From the NCBI RefSeq assembly GCF_003479605.1, contig NZ_QUHR01000001.1, positions 372,001-436,000 on the forward strand: 64,000 nt of DNA, read 5' to 3'. The notes under the pieces are model-generated. The model was not told where the DNA came from. It ran no database searches and saw nothing but the letters and a program-made list of their open reading frames with translations. Shown here piece after piece: positions 17,420-26,798 of the stretch (the stretch's first letter is position 1; each line of letters opens with the position of its first letter). The position numbers were made by a program, and so were the translations under genes. The stretch comes from Roseburia sp. AF12-17LB. GTDB lineage: Bacteria; Bacillota; Clostridia; Lachnospirales; Lachnospiraceae.

Positions 17420-18631
17420 ATGAAAAAAGTCTTATGGGTTTCGCTAATGGTTCCATATGATTCGGTATCACATGCAAGCGGTAAAACACAAAATTGGTAC
17501 TTAAAACAGATGGCAAAAGAAAAAAACATTAACTTAAGGTTAGCTACTTTCTGCAAACCAGATGAGATAGGTAAAATAGATTTGGATTTGTATGGAATAA
17601 ATTATAATATGTATGTCAGACCTAGAGGTGGAATTGTTAATGAATTAAAAAGAGGATTGGCATGGATATCGAAACTGGAAATTTGCAATAAATATGCGGG
17701 ATTGACAACAATTGATTATAGAATTGGAATGCGAAGAATGCTCCGGGAATTGGAGAACGAAAATTATGAACCGGATATAATAATAATGCAATGGACAGAA
17801 ATACTATTCTTTTTGCCGATTTTCAAAAAAAAATGGGTAAACGCGAAATTTGTTGCTATAGAAGAAGATGTTTCTTATCTGGGAATGCAGCGGAAACGTG
17901 ATTTCTATAAAAATGTGTTTCAGAAGGCATTTTTTGCATGCAAAGCTAGACGAGTAAAAAAATTAGAAATACGGTATTTAAATCAATGTAATCTTGTGGT
18001 TTTTAATAATGAAAAAGATTATAAATTATCTTGTGGCGATGGATATGTGGGAAAGAGCATGGTATGGTCTGTTTTTTACCAAAATTTGTCTGACAGAAAA
18101 TTATGCAATAACGGTAGTAACGAAGTAGTTTTTTATGGAGCAATGGCACGGGAGGAAAATTGGAAAAGCTGCGTATGGTTTATAAAGAATGTTTTGCCTG
18201 GAATTGAAGACAAAGAAATTAAATTTGTTATTGTTGGAAGCGGACCAAAGGCTAAACTATTATCATATGCTGGTGACCGGGTCGTAATCAAAGGATTTGT
18301 TGAGGATGTAGGTAAAGAACTAGCGCAATCCATGTGCCTGGTGGCACCATTGGTTATGGGAGCGGGAATAAAGGTGAAAATATTAGAAGCAATGAGTTTG
18401 GGACTCCCCGTATTGACTAATGATATTGGTATAGAGGGAATTCCAATGATTGATCAAGTTGACTATTACCATTGTGAAAAACCTCAAGATTATATAGATA
18501 CTATTAATAGAATATGTAAAAAAAGAGAAGATGCAAGTTACATTGGGTGCAATGCAAAACAGAAAATAATTAGTAAATTTAATTATGATAATGATGCAAA
18601 AAAATTCATAGAACAAATCTTAGGTTTGTAG
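17420..18631 (+). CDS. GT4-family glycosyltransferase
   Basis: A 403-residue GT-B enzyme. The N-terminal half starts KKVLWVSLMVPYDSVSHASG, an acceptor-side loop. The C-terminal half holds VVFYGAMAREENW, IVGSGPKAKLL and the donor-binding PLVMGAGIKVKILEAMSLGL, with the E of the KILEAM segment where GT4 enzymes bind the donor ribose. A GGAGG at 13-16 bases before the ATG is the ribosome site. It sits between a GT2 and a membrane protein in the AT-rich cassette. The sugar cannot be read from sequence. Confidence 0.84.
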   Translation: MKKVLWVSLMVPYDSVSHASGKTQNWYLKQMAKEKNINLRLATFCKPDEIGKIDLDLYGINYNMYVRPRGGIVNELKRGLAWISKLEICNKYAGLTTIDYRIGMRRMLRELENENYEPDIIIMQWTEILFFLPIFKKKWVNAKFVAIEEDVSYLGMQRKRDFYKNVFQKAFFACKARRVKKLEIRYLNQCNLVVFNNEKDYKLSCGDGYVGKSMVWSVFYQNLSDRKLCNNGSNEVVFYGAMAREENWKSCVWFIKNVLPGIEDKEIKFVIVGSGPKAKLLSYAGDRVVIKGFVEDVGKELAQSMCLVAPLVMGAGIKVKILEAMSLGLPVLTNDIGIEGIPMIDQVDYYHCEKPQDYIDTINRICKKREDASYIGCNAKQKIISKFNYDNDAKKFIEQILGL

Positions 18632-18639
18632 GAGAGAGG

Positions 18640-20460
18640 ATGAAGATAATAAATGGCTTAAAAGTTAAAGAAAAAAAATATAGTGGAGTTTTAATGGTAT
18701 TAATTCTGAGCTTTTTATTACATTTAATTCCGATTTTTATTGTTAAGACTCCAACATCAGGACCAGATGAGGTGCTTTCTTTAGCATCAGCCGCAAAACT
18801 GGCAGGATATGACTGGAGCTATTTAGTTACAAAATTTGGCACAAAATATGGATGCGGCAGTGCCTGGTATTTAGCACCATTATTTTATTTTATAACAAAT
18901 GGGAAAATTATATATAATCTTGCAAGAACTGTATTGGCTTTCATACTGGCGTTACAGTCGGTCGTTTGTTGGTTAATCTTGAAAAAAATTTTTGAATATG
19001 ATAATGAACTTGAAATAGCTGTGGTTTCATTAGCGGGTTCTTTTTTTTCAAATGCTACTGCTGATATTTTCTGTAACGAAGCCATATTAACACTTAGCAC
19101 ATGGTTATTTATTTATTTTATCCTAAAAATTTATAAATATGGAAGCAATTTAAAATATTCTCTTATATTGATAGGCGTATTTTCATATTGTTGTATCTGC
19201 CATGCAAGGACATTGATTTATTTACCTTCAATCTTGGTGGTTGTATTTTTTTTGTCTTTAAAAAAGAAGAAAAGTTTTCTTGATTATCGAGCAATTATTA
19301 TTGGTAGTGCTTTTCTGCTTATTGCATGGAAAATTAACCGATATGTTGGAATGCAACTGTATAGAAATGAACAAGCTCTTAATGAATTGGCTTCGGCAGC
19401 AATCGGTCAGAGTGGTAATGTGGGATTAGTAAAAAATTTTATTCTGACGATTAAAACGTTTGGAATACGAGATACTTTAAAAGGAATATTAACCGTATCC
19501 GCTACTAATGCATATGCAATCTTAATTTTTACTGGTTTTGGTTTTGCAGCTTCAATTGTATGTTTTTTCTTTTTCTTGAAAAAAAGAAAAAACACAGAGG
19601 AAATGGCGAATATTGTTAGTATGTTTTGCATGATCGGTCTGGGCGTTAGTATTTTGGCAATGGGAGTTATAAATTGCTGGCATGGAATAAATTTAATGCA
19701 AGGTGATGTTTACAATGATGGAAGATTTTTTTTCTATTTAAGGTATTATATTAATTTTTTACCGCCAATGGTTATATCTTTATATGTATACATGAAAGAA
19801 AATGACACAAAAAAATTACTTACAAAAGCTATATTGCTTGCATTAATTTTATATTTATTATTTAGAGTGGTATTTTTAAGAACTTTTGATATAAATGGAA
19901 TGGAAGAATTTGATGTTGGAAAATTCTTTGAAGCATTTTCAATGGGCAAAGTAATTTCTTATTCTTTAGCATTTAAGATAAGCTTGCTGATAAGTATTAT
20001 TTTGATAATGGTTTGTAAAAAATCGAACAGTATTTATATTTATTTTACATTAATAGTCAGCTTGCTTTTTTATCAACAGTTGTATCAGTGTATATTTTTC
20101 AGGGGAAATATTTCTGAAACAACACAAGAATATACTGACAAATTTGTGGCATATAGCGAAAATGAAACATTAAGAACATATTTGGATAATTTCGGCAAGA
20201 TTTATGTACATTCAAATAAAGTATATAAATTAGAATACTATATACAATTAATTATTCCGGAAATACAAGTTAAGCGATATGAAGAGAACTATGAGGATGA
20301 TAATGAAGTAAAAATAGTATTTTCTAACGAAGATTTAACTACTTTTTTGGATAAAAAGTTATATTGCGTTAAATTAGATACAAATGAATATCTTTATACA
20401 GATACATATAAGGTATATAAAGATATAAATATGATAATAGCACAGATAGAGGAAGGATAA
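18640..20460 (+). CDS. Large polytopic membrane protein, GT-C-like
   Basis: A 606-residue protein with about 11-12 hydrophobic segments and a soluble C-terminal 100 residues. After the first segment comes VKTPTSGPDEVLSLASAAKL, an acidic pair at the place where GT-C enzymes carry their catalytic acidic residue, followed by GCGSAWYLAPLFY. I do not recognise a named family. A GT-C glycosyltransferase is the best reading; a Wzy-type polymerase is the alternative, as the cassette also has a Wzx flippase and no other obvious polymerase. The gene abuts the pyruvyl transferase without spacer. Confidence 0.62.
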   Translation: MKIINGLKVKEKKYSGVLMVLILSFLLHLIPIFIVKTPTSGPDEVLSLASAAKLAGYDWSYLVTKFGTKYGCGSAWYLAPLFYFITNGKIIYNLARTVLAFILALQSVVCWLILKKIFEYDNELEIAVVSLAGSFFSNATADIFCNEAILTLSTWLFIYFILKIYKYGSNLKYSLILIGVFSYCCICHARTLIYLPSILVVVFFLSLKKKKSFLDYRAIIIGSAFLLIAWKINRYVGMQLYRNEQALNELASAAIGQSGNVGLVKNFILTIKTFGIRDTLKGILTVSATNAYAILIFTGFGFAASIVCFFFFLKKRKNTEEMANIVSMFCMIGLGVSILAMGVINCWHGINLMQGDVYNDGRFFFYLRYYINFLPPMVISLYVYMKENDTKKLLTKAILLALILYLLFRVVFLRTFDINGMEEFDVGKFFEAFSMGKVISYSLAFKISLLISIILIMVCKKSNSIYIYFTLIVSLLFYQQLYQCIFFRGNISETTQEYTDKFVAYSENETLRTYLDNFGKIYVHSNKVYKLEYYIQLIIPEIQVKRYEENYEDDNEVKIVFSNEDLTTFLDKKLYCVKLDTNEYLYTDTYKVYKDINMIIAQIEEG

Positions 20461-21513
20461 ATGAATATAGGAATTTTAACATATGCAGGTGGATTGAATT
20501 ATGGTGCACAGGCACAACTGTATGCGATGACAAATTATTTGAAGGAAAAAGGACACAATATTACAGTATTAATGTTTAAACCCAAATATTATTTTGTAAA
20601 AAATATAAAAATTGCATTGAGGGTAGAACCAAATTGGCAGAGGCATCCAAAGCATATTATGCAATCAATAAAAAGAATGAAAGCATTTAATAATTGGATA
20701 AAAAATATTCCTAATCAAATAGAGGTGAAAGACGGAAAAGAAGTAGATGGTTTGGATTTAGATTTAGTGATAGCAGGCAGCGATGAGATTTTAAATTGCA
20801 AACATCCTTTTTATGATGACATATATATAGGAAAAGATATAGATAAAACTGCATTGATTTATTATGCTCCAAGTACAGGAGCTTTATCAGTTGATTATGT
20901 GTTATCAGATGAACAGATAACGTGGTTTCAAAAATTTAAAAATTATTCCGCTAGAGATGTAGTTACAAAAAAATTTATTGAAAATAATGAACATCAAGAA
21001 GTTACTGTTGTATTGGATCCTACATTTTTATGGGAATTTAATGAAATTACATGTAAAACAAAGCTAGGGGAAAAAAGTATTGTATTATATTCATTTGATT
21101 CAATCGCTGATTATGCAGACGAAATAATTGATTATGCAAATAAACATGAATATGAAATTGTTTCTCTTGCAAGAGAATATAGATGGGCAAATATTAATTT
21201 GCCAGCAGCAACCGAGCAAGAGTGGATAACGTGTTTTCGTAATTGTGAAGTTGTTATTACGGATTCGTACCATGGCTTAGTTTTTGCTTTGAAAAATAAA
21301 AAGAAAGTTGTTTTAATATCGAGAGAAGACAAATTAAATAAGAATAATGGATTACTGGAATTTTTAGGAATACAAATGAGTTATTATAAAAAAGGCAGTA
21401 TTGATAGATATTTACACACTGAGACTCTTGATTATTCAATAATAAATGAAAACATAAAAAAAAGAAAAATTGAATCTGAAAAGTATTTAAGTGAGGCATT
21501 GGAAAATTTATGA
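20461..21513 (+). CDS. Polysaccharide pyruvyl transferase family protein
   Basis: A 350-residue CsaB/WcaK-type enzyme that puts a pyruvate ketal on a sugar, using phosphoenolpyruvate. Visible family marks are ILTYAGGLNYGAQAQLYAM at the start, VIAGSDEILN, YYAPSTGALS, SARDVVTKKFIE, VLDPTFLW, and VVITDSYHGLVFAL with the conserved D-S-x-H-G. The next genes encode an acetyltransferase (overlap of four bases) and an FrhB-like Fe-S protein, a trio often seen together in exopolysaccharide loci. Ketal pyruvate would add negative charge, the same feature that SLH domains read on secondary wall polymers. Confidence 0.88.
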   Translation: MNIGILTYAGGLNYGAQAQLYAMTNYLKEKGHNITVLMFKPKYYFVKNIKIALRVEPNWQRHPKHIMQSIKRMKAFNNWIKNIPNQIEVKDGKEVDGLDLDLVIAGSDEILNCKHPFYDDIYIGKDIDKTALIYYAPSTGALSVDYVLSDEQITWFQKFKNYSARDVVTKKFIENNEHQEVTVVLDPTFLWEFNEITCKTKLGEKSIVLYSFDSIADYADEIIDYANKHEYEIVSLAREYRWANINLPAATEQEWITCFRNCEVVITDSYHGLVFALKNKKKVVLISREDKLNKNNGLLEFLGIQMSYYKKGSIDRYLHTETLDYSIINENIKKRKIESEKYLSEALENL

Positions 21514-22268
21514 ATATAATATTAAAGATAATAATAGTTGTTTTGTTAATATATCTATTAAACATTTTGTTTTTATCGGTTTATTGCAGAATAGAACGAA
21601 AAATAGATAGCATGGTAAAACAAAAAACTAAAAATTCTAATCAAAAAACAGAAGAAATAAAAAATAGCAAGTCTTCTTTGAAAGAAAGAAAACTTGTGAA
21701 TGCATTAAAAACTTTTTATAAAAATGCGGATCATTATTTTTATGGATGGATGCGGTATTGTCAGATGCGCATGAGTAAATATCCGAGTAATAGAATTAGA
21801 AAGATATTATATAAAAGAGTTTTTTGCATGGATATAGACAAAAAAACTGTTATAAGTGCAGGCTGTGAGATTCGTTCTCCGTGGAATGTGCACATGGGAA
21901 ATTGCATAATTGCGGGCAACTGCATAATTGATGGAAGATCAGGAATTATAATAGAAGACAATGTTGTTTTAGGCATGAATGTACATATTTGGACGCAAGA
22001 GCATGATGTCAATAGCCCAAGCTTTGCAGTTACACCTGAACATAGAGGTGAAGTTGTAATTGGTGAACGGGCGTGGGTGTGTTCGGATTCTACCATATTG
22101 CCAGGGGTAAAAATAGGAGAAGGCGCTGTAATAGCAGCAAAGGCATTAGTCTGTAAAAACTGTGAACCATATGGCATATACGGAGGAGTACCGGCAAAAA
22201 AAATATCTGATAGGACAAGAAATTTGACATATGTTTTGTCAGGAAAACCGCATTGGCATTTTAATTAA
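21510..22268 (+). CDS. Membrane-tethered hexapeptide O-acetyltransferase
   Basis: A 252-residue protein. One N-terminal membrane segment (residues about 2-20) and a charged linker precede a left-handed beta-helix acyltransferase domain (about 110-235) with hexapeptide repeats such as IIIEDNVVLGMNVHI and VVIGERAWVCSDSTIL, the catalytic His region TQEHDV, and the YGIYGGVPAKKI cap. It is WcaF/maltose acetyltransferase-like and should move acetyl from acetyl-CoA to a sugar hydroxyl. The N-terminal anchor is less common in this family and suggests work at the inner membrane face. It overlaps the pyruvyl transferase by four bases. Confidence 0.86.
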   Translation: MNIILKIIIVVLLIYLLNILFLSVYCRIERKIDSMVKQKTKNSNQKTEEIKNSKSSLKERKLVNALKTFYKNADHYFYGWMRYCQMRMSKYPSNRIRKILYKRVFCMDIDKKTVISAGCEIRSPWNVHMGNCIIAGNCIIDGRSGIIIEDNVVLGMNVHIWTQEHDVNSPSFAVTPEHRGEVVIGERAWVCSDSTILPGVKIGEGAVIAAKALVCKNCEPYGIYGGVPAKKISDRTRNLTYVLSGKPHWHFN

Positions 22269-22292
22269 GCATAATCATAAGGAAGGTGTATT

Positions 22293-23486
22293 TTGGAAGA
22301 AGCATTTACTTTTAATTATATAAAAAAAATAGAATGCACTGGATGTGAAGCATGTGCGAATATATGCCCTGTTGGAGCTATGGAGATGCGAAAAGATGAA
22401 AGTGGTTTTTTCTATCCATATACAAATTATAAGAAATGTATTGCATGTGGAAAATGTACTAGTGTATGCCATAGGGCAAAAGATAAGCAGGAGAATAACA
22501 TAGATGAAATTGAAACTTATGCAGGATACTCAAAAAAGAAACAGATAGTATATAGTAGTTCTTCAGGTGGGTTATTTAGAATTTTTGCAGATGAATTCAT
22601 GAAAATGTATCCCAATGGAAAGGTATGTGCCGTTATTTGGGATGAAGATTTTAAGGGAGTTCATCATGAATTGGGCGGAGAAGAACTTCTAGAAAGGATG
22701 CAACGCTCGAAGTATGTGCAAAGCAGGAAGAACCTGATATATAAAAGAATAAAAGAATGTTTAGAAAGAGAGACTCCTGTATTATTTGTGGGATGTCCTT
22801 GTGAAGTTGCAGCTTTATCAACATTTTTGGGAAAAGAATATGACATTTTGTATAAGATTGATCTTGTGTGTCAGGGACCAACGGCACCTTCAGTTCTAGA
22901 AAACTATATAGAAAATTTAGAAAAAAAATACAAGTCTTCTGTAAAATCTATTAATTTAAGATTGCCTGCAGGAACAAATTGGATACCTCAATGGAGTGAT
23001 ATTAGATTTGATAATGAGAAGAGATATGTCAGGGTATTTTATGAAACTGATTTGGGGATAGCGGTTCATTATATGCAACGGGAGTCATGTTTTTCTTGTA
23101 ATGTACGAGGAAAAAATAGGTATTCAGATATTACATTAGGAGATTATCATGGGGTATCGCCGCAAGAACCATACTATAACGCTAAAGGAACATCAATTTT
23201 ATGTATAAATACAGTTAAGGGAAAGACATTGCTAAATCTTGTTAAAGAGCAGGTTTATCTGGAAAAAGTAGAATATTCAAAGGTTGAAAGACATAATAAG
23301 CGTTTGACCGAACCAAGGGTAAGAGATGAATCGGATAAAATTTTCTTGGATACTTATAAGAAAGAAGGCTTAAAAAGAGCAATTAAGAAAACCTTGTCAT
23401 GGAAGCAAAAGGTAAAATATTACTTACCAACGGTATTGGCAAATAAAATTAATGGCTATAAAGGTTGTGGAAAAAATGAAGAATAA
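22293..23486 (+). CDS. FrhB-like Fe-S oxidoreductase of exopolysaccharide loci
   Basis: A 397-residue protein with two 4Fe-4S clusters at the N-terminus: CTGCEACANICP (C15, C18, C21, C25) and CIACGKCTSVCH (C49, C52, C55, C59). Residues about 85-330 match the F420 hydrogenase/dehydrogenase beta-subunit fold (SSSSGGLFRIFADEF, FVGCPCEVAAL). In polysaccharide loci this family stands beside pyruvyl transferases, but its reaction is not settled. Bacillota usually lack F420, so a flavin is likelier. The start is TTG, supported by AAGGAAGG six bases upstream. Confidence 0.82.
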   Translation: MEEAFTFNYIKKIECTGCEACANICPVGAMEMRKDESGFFYPYTNYKKCIACGKCTSVCHRAKDKQENNIDEIETYAGYSKKKQIVYSSSSGGLFRIFADEFMKMYPNGKVCAVIWDEDFKGVHHELGGEELLERMQRSKYVQSRKNLIYKRIKECLERETPVLFVGCPCEVAALSTFLGKEYDILYKIDLVCQGPTAPSVLENYIENLEKKYKSSVKSINLRLPAGTNWIPQWSDIRFDNEKRYVRVFYETDLGIAVHYMQRESCFSCNVRGKNRYSDITLGDYHGVSPQEPYYNAKGTSILCINTVKGKTLLNLVKEQVYLEKVEYSKVERHNKRLTEPRVRDESDKIFLDTYKKEGLKRAIKKTLSWKQKVKYYLPTVLANKINGYKGCGKNEE

Positions 23487-24984
23487 ACAGATAGTATATG
23501 GAACAGTCATTAACTATGCTACAGTTTTTGTGCAAATGATCAGTACAGTTGTAGTAACACCCTATTTGATAAAAATATTTGGCGATAATGATTATGGAAT
23601 ATATAAAATTATAGTGTCGTTAGCGGCATATTTGATTATTTTAAATTTTGGCGTAGGAAACACATTGATACGTTTTTTGTCAGAATTAAGAGCGAAGGGT
23701 GAAGATAAAGGAGATGCAGCAAAAGCATTAGTTTCATTTTCAACAGCATTGAATTTTGGGGCGGGATTATTTGCTGTTTTAGTTGGATGTCTGATATTCC
23801 GTTTTATCCCTAATTTTTTTTCTACCAGCTTATCAACGAGAGATTTGCAGCTTGCCAGAAATATTTTTATTATATTGTTAATTAGCGCTGTTTTTTCAAT
23901 TCTAACAGATTTATATATGTCTTATCTGTTTGTATATGAGAAATATACATATGTAAAAACAGTGGATTTGTTGAAATATCTGTTGAGGGTAGCATTGATT
24001 TTTTCGTTGATAAACAAAGGAAAGTCGGCTACACTTATAGCGTATATAGATTTGTATGTTTCAATATTTACATTTGGTGCAAACTTTTTATATGCGATTT
24101 GTAAAGGAAAAATGAAAATTGGTTTCTGCAATCTAAATAAAAGGATGCCTATTTCACCTAAAAAATTCTTTTCGTATTCACTATTGTTTTTTTTAAATCT
24201 TATTATTGAACAGCTGATATGGAATACCGATTCGATAATAATTGGTATGCGCTTAAATGCATCAATGGTTTCTATTTTTTCATCAGGAGCCATTATTTCA
24301 GCAGCTTTTAACAGTATGACACAAATTGTTAGTACAATGATATTTCCAAAGATAGTTATGAAATTTAGTGAGAACAACCCGAAAGAAAAATCTACAGAAG
24401 TGATGATAAAGATAAGCCGGTTACAAGCATTTATTGCGTTCTATATACTGGGTGGATATTTAGTGGTAGGGAAGTTTTTTGTAACAGATATCTGGCTTGA
24501 TTCTAGGTATGAATTGGCATGGACTACTAGCATGATAGTGATGGTAGGAACATTATTTAGCTCATTAATGGGAAGCGGACACTTGATTTTAAGAGCTATA
24601 AATAAACAGACATATTTTTTGGTGTGTGAGTTTGTGATATTTTTGGCTAATGTTGTGACAACATATGTATTAGTTAAACCATTAGGAATAAAAGGCGCAG
24701 CCTATTCTACAACAGCAGCGTATGTTATAGGAATGTGTGTATTTATAGTCCCATATCTCAAGAAAACGATTGGCTTGGATGTAAAAAGATATTTCCAAAA
24801 TATTGTGCCAATTGTTGCTTCAATGGTATGTATGAGCATAGTATTATATGCTATTTCTAATAGAATTGGTATTACAAATAAGTTTGAAATGATTATATGG
24901 GGAATAATTTATACAGTGTTATATATAGCACTTGCTTATATGGTAAGTTCTGATGAGGAAAAAAAGGCATTAAAATCCATATAG
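23476..24984 (+). CDS. Wzx-type polysaccharide flippase
   Basis: About 502 residues with 12-14 hydrophobic segments; the N-terminus YGTVINYATVFVQMISTVVV followed by IFGDNDYGIYKI is the PST/MOP oligosaccharide flippase signature. It should turn undecaprenyl-diphosphate-linked repeat units to the outer face. I prefer ATG 23476 with AAGG upstream; an ATG at 23452 has no ribosome site and would overlap the preceding gene by 35 bases. Finding a flippase in a locus that also has an ABC exporter suggests two export routes or a fused locus. Confidence 0.88.
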   Translation: MKNKQIVYGTVINYATVFVQMISTVVVTPYLIKIFGDNDYGIYKIIVSLAAYLIILNFGVGNTLIRFLSELRAKGEDKGDAAKALVSFSTALNFGAGLFAVLVGCLIFRFIPNFFSTSLSTRDLQLARNIFIILLISAVFSILTDLYMSYLFVYEKYTYVKTVDLLKYLLRVALIFSLINKGKSATLIAYIDLYVSIFTFGANFLYAICKGKMKIGFCNLNKRMPISPKKFFSYSLLFFLNLIIEQLIWNTDSIIIGMRLNASMVSIFSSGAIISAAFNSMTQIVSTMIFPKIVMKFSENNPKEKSTEVMIKISRLQAFIAFYILGGYLVVGKFFVTDIWLDSRYELAWTTSMIVMVGTLFSSLMGSGHLILRAINKQTYFLVCEFVIFLANVVTTYVLVKPLGIKGAAYSTTAAYVIGMCVFIVPYLKKTIGLDVKRYFQNIVPIVASMVCMSIVLYAISNRIGITNKFEMIIWGIIYTVLYIALAYMVSSDEEKKALKSI

Positions 24985-25001
24985 ATGAAGGAAGTAAATA
25001 A

Positions 25002-25964
25002 ATGATAGTTTTAGGAATATTATGTTTGATAATAATGGTATTCATGTTATTGAATTATAGATATAAGAATTCGTTTTATTATCAAAATTTAGTTGAATTT
25101 GAGAATCGTCCTGTGAGAAAAATATATTGGTCCGACAAAATCAAAATGGTTAATTTGGGAAGTGTACATGCCAGATTTGCATTTCAGTACTTTAAAAATG
25201 AGGGAGTTAGTCTGGCCCGTGCACCACAATCTTTATATTATGATATTCAGTTACTGGAAAATTATTCGAAGCATATTCCACGAGATACAATTGTGGTTGC
25301 TTTTTTTCCTATTGGTTTATTTGCTTTAAAAAATTATACATCATTGAATCAAATTGCAAAGTATTATTATGAGCTGCCCAAAGATAGAATAGAAAAATAT
25401 TCGCTTCTCAAGTATATAATTGCGGTAAAATATCCAATTTTGTATGCAGGGAAAAAAGCAATATATAGCATTGTAAATAGAAAAATTGACTCCGAATGGT
25501 CATATCAAAATTGTGTTGTATCTGAAGACAGATTGAAAAAAATAGCACAGGAACATTGTGATGTATGGAAGAAACAGTTTCAATTAGAGAATTTGACGGA
25601 TGCAGATACAACTCATTTAATACCATGCTTTGAATATAATCGAAAGTTATTAGAAAGATTGGTGGATAAATGTAAAGCACAGGGATGGAAACTTGTTTTT
25701 GTGACGGGCCCTATGGCACGGCAGATGAATGAAATGTTTTCTGAAAAATTTTTACACAATTTTTACTATTCGAATTTTCGGGATATAGCAGAAAAAAATA
25801 ATGTTTTACATTTAGATTATAGACTGGATGATACATTTCAAGATGATAATAATTTGTTTTGGAATGGAGTTGATTGGTTATCTGAGACTGGAAGACGAGT
25901 TTTTATGGAAAAATTAGAGAATGATTTATATAAAAATGGATATTGGAAAGGAGACCAGCCATGA
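25002..25964 (+). CDS. Membrane-anchored SGNH-like protein of unknown role
   Basis: A 320-residue protein with one N-terminal hydrophobic segment (about 2-18) and an otherwise soluble, presumably outer domain. KMVNLGSVHARFAFQYF resembles the first block of SGNH/GDSL hydrolases, and FWNGVDWLSETGRRVFMEKL near the C-terminus resembles the block that carries the catalytic Asp/His region in DltD-like proteins, with Trp instead of His after the Asp. LVFVTGPMARQMN fits the middle strand. I would call it SGNH-like only with reserve. It might transfer or remove acyl groups on the glycan. The loss of the usual His makes activity uncertain. Confidence 0.5.
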   Translation: MIVLGILCLIIMVFMLLNYRYKNSFYYQNLVEFENRPVRKIYWSDKIKMVNLGSVHARFAFQYFKNEGVSLARAPQSLYYDIQLLENYSKHIPRDTIVVAFFPIGLFALKNYTSLNQIAKYYYELPKDRIEKYSLLKYIIAVKYPILYAGKKAIYSIVNRKIDSEWSYQNCVVSEDRLKKIAQEHCDVWKKQFQLENLTDADTTHLIPCFEYNRKLLERLVDKCKAQGWKLVFVTGPMARQMNEMFSEKFLHNFYYSNFRDIAEKNNVLHLDYRLDDTFQDDNNLFWNGVDWLSETGRRVFMEKLENDLYKNGYWKGDQP

Positions 25965-26785
25965 ATAAAATTAGCCGTACTTTAAAAAAAATGTTTGGTA
26001 AAAAGGTTTATGTAGATATTTCAACAACTCAAAGTGGAAATTTGCTAAGAGATAAATGCGTGGTTATTACTGGCGGTTCTGAAGGGATTGGAGCAGCTAT
26101 TGCCCGCAAGTGTATTAGTCAAGGGGCAAGAGTTTTGATAACAGGGAGAGATGAGGTAAAATTACATAACTTTGCAGATGCAGTGGATAGAGATAAAGTC
26201 AGCGTTTTGAATTGGGATATATCCGATTGCACAGTTATAGAAGAAAAATTCAAACAAGTACTTAATGAATTGGGACAAGTTGATATTTGGATTAATAATG
26301 CCGGAATATATAGGGATGTTAATTACAGTTCATGCAGGTTACGGGATTGGGATGAGATAATGTCGACCAATATCAGAGGACCATATTTCGCGACAAACAG
26401 AGTGGTTAATTATTTTATAGAAGAAAAAATCAAAGGGGTTATATTAAATATTTCGTCTGAGACAGGAAAAGTAGCAGGCACAAATCCATATGGTTTTTCG
26501 AAAAATATAATTATGCAATATACAGAGGGGCTTGCGGTAGAATTAGGGAAATATGGAATTCGTTCGAATGCAATTGCCCCAGGTGGAGTTGCTACAAAGA
26601 TTGCGGGAAGGACAACAGGTGACGAATTATCATTTCCTGCATTAGGTGGAAGATTAATTACATGTGAAGAAATTGCGGAGTTAGCATTGTTTTTAGTAGC
26701 ACCTTTAAGTTCATGCATTAATGGACAAGTGATTTATGCTAACGAAGGTAATACTATTGTTATACCAAGTGGAAATATTTATTAG
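25961..26785 (+). CDS. Short-chain dehydrogenase/reductase
   Basis: About 274 residues, classical SDR fold. The cofactor loop is VVITGGSEGIGAAIARK, then NNAG, then the catalytic Ser in NISSETG and Y177/K181 in NPYGFSKN. It starts at ATG 25961, where AAAGGAG sits at ideal distance; an upstream TTG lies inside that ribosome site. It overlaps the SGNH-like gene by four bases and precedes the heptose HddC-GmhB gene. An unusual 30-residue basic lead before the Rossmann fold may be a membrane-surface contact. The sugar or acyl substrate is unknown. Confidence 0.82.
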   Translation: MNKISRTLKKMFGKKVYVDISTTQSGNLLRDKCVVITGGSEGIGAAIARKCISQGARVLITGRDEVKLHNFADAVDRDKVSVLNWDISDCTVIEEKFKQVLNELGQVDIWINNAGIYRDVNYSSCRLRDWDEIMSTNIRGPYFATNRVVNYFIEEKIKGVILNISSETGKVAGTNPYGFSKNIIMQYTEGLAVELGKYGIRSNAIAPGGVATKIAGRTTGDELSFPALGGRLITCEEIAELALFLVAPLSSCINGQVIYANEGNTIVIPSGNIY

Positions 26786-26798
26786 GAGAAAAGAATAA

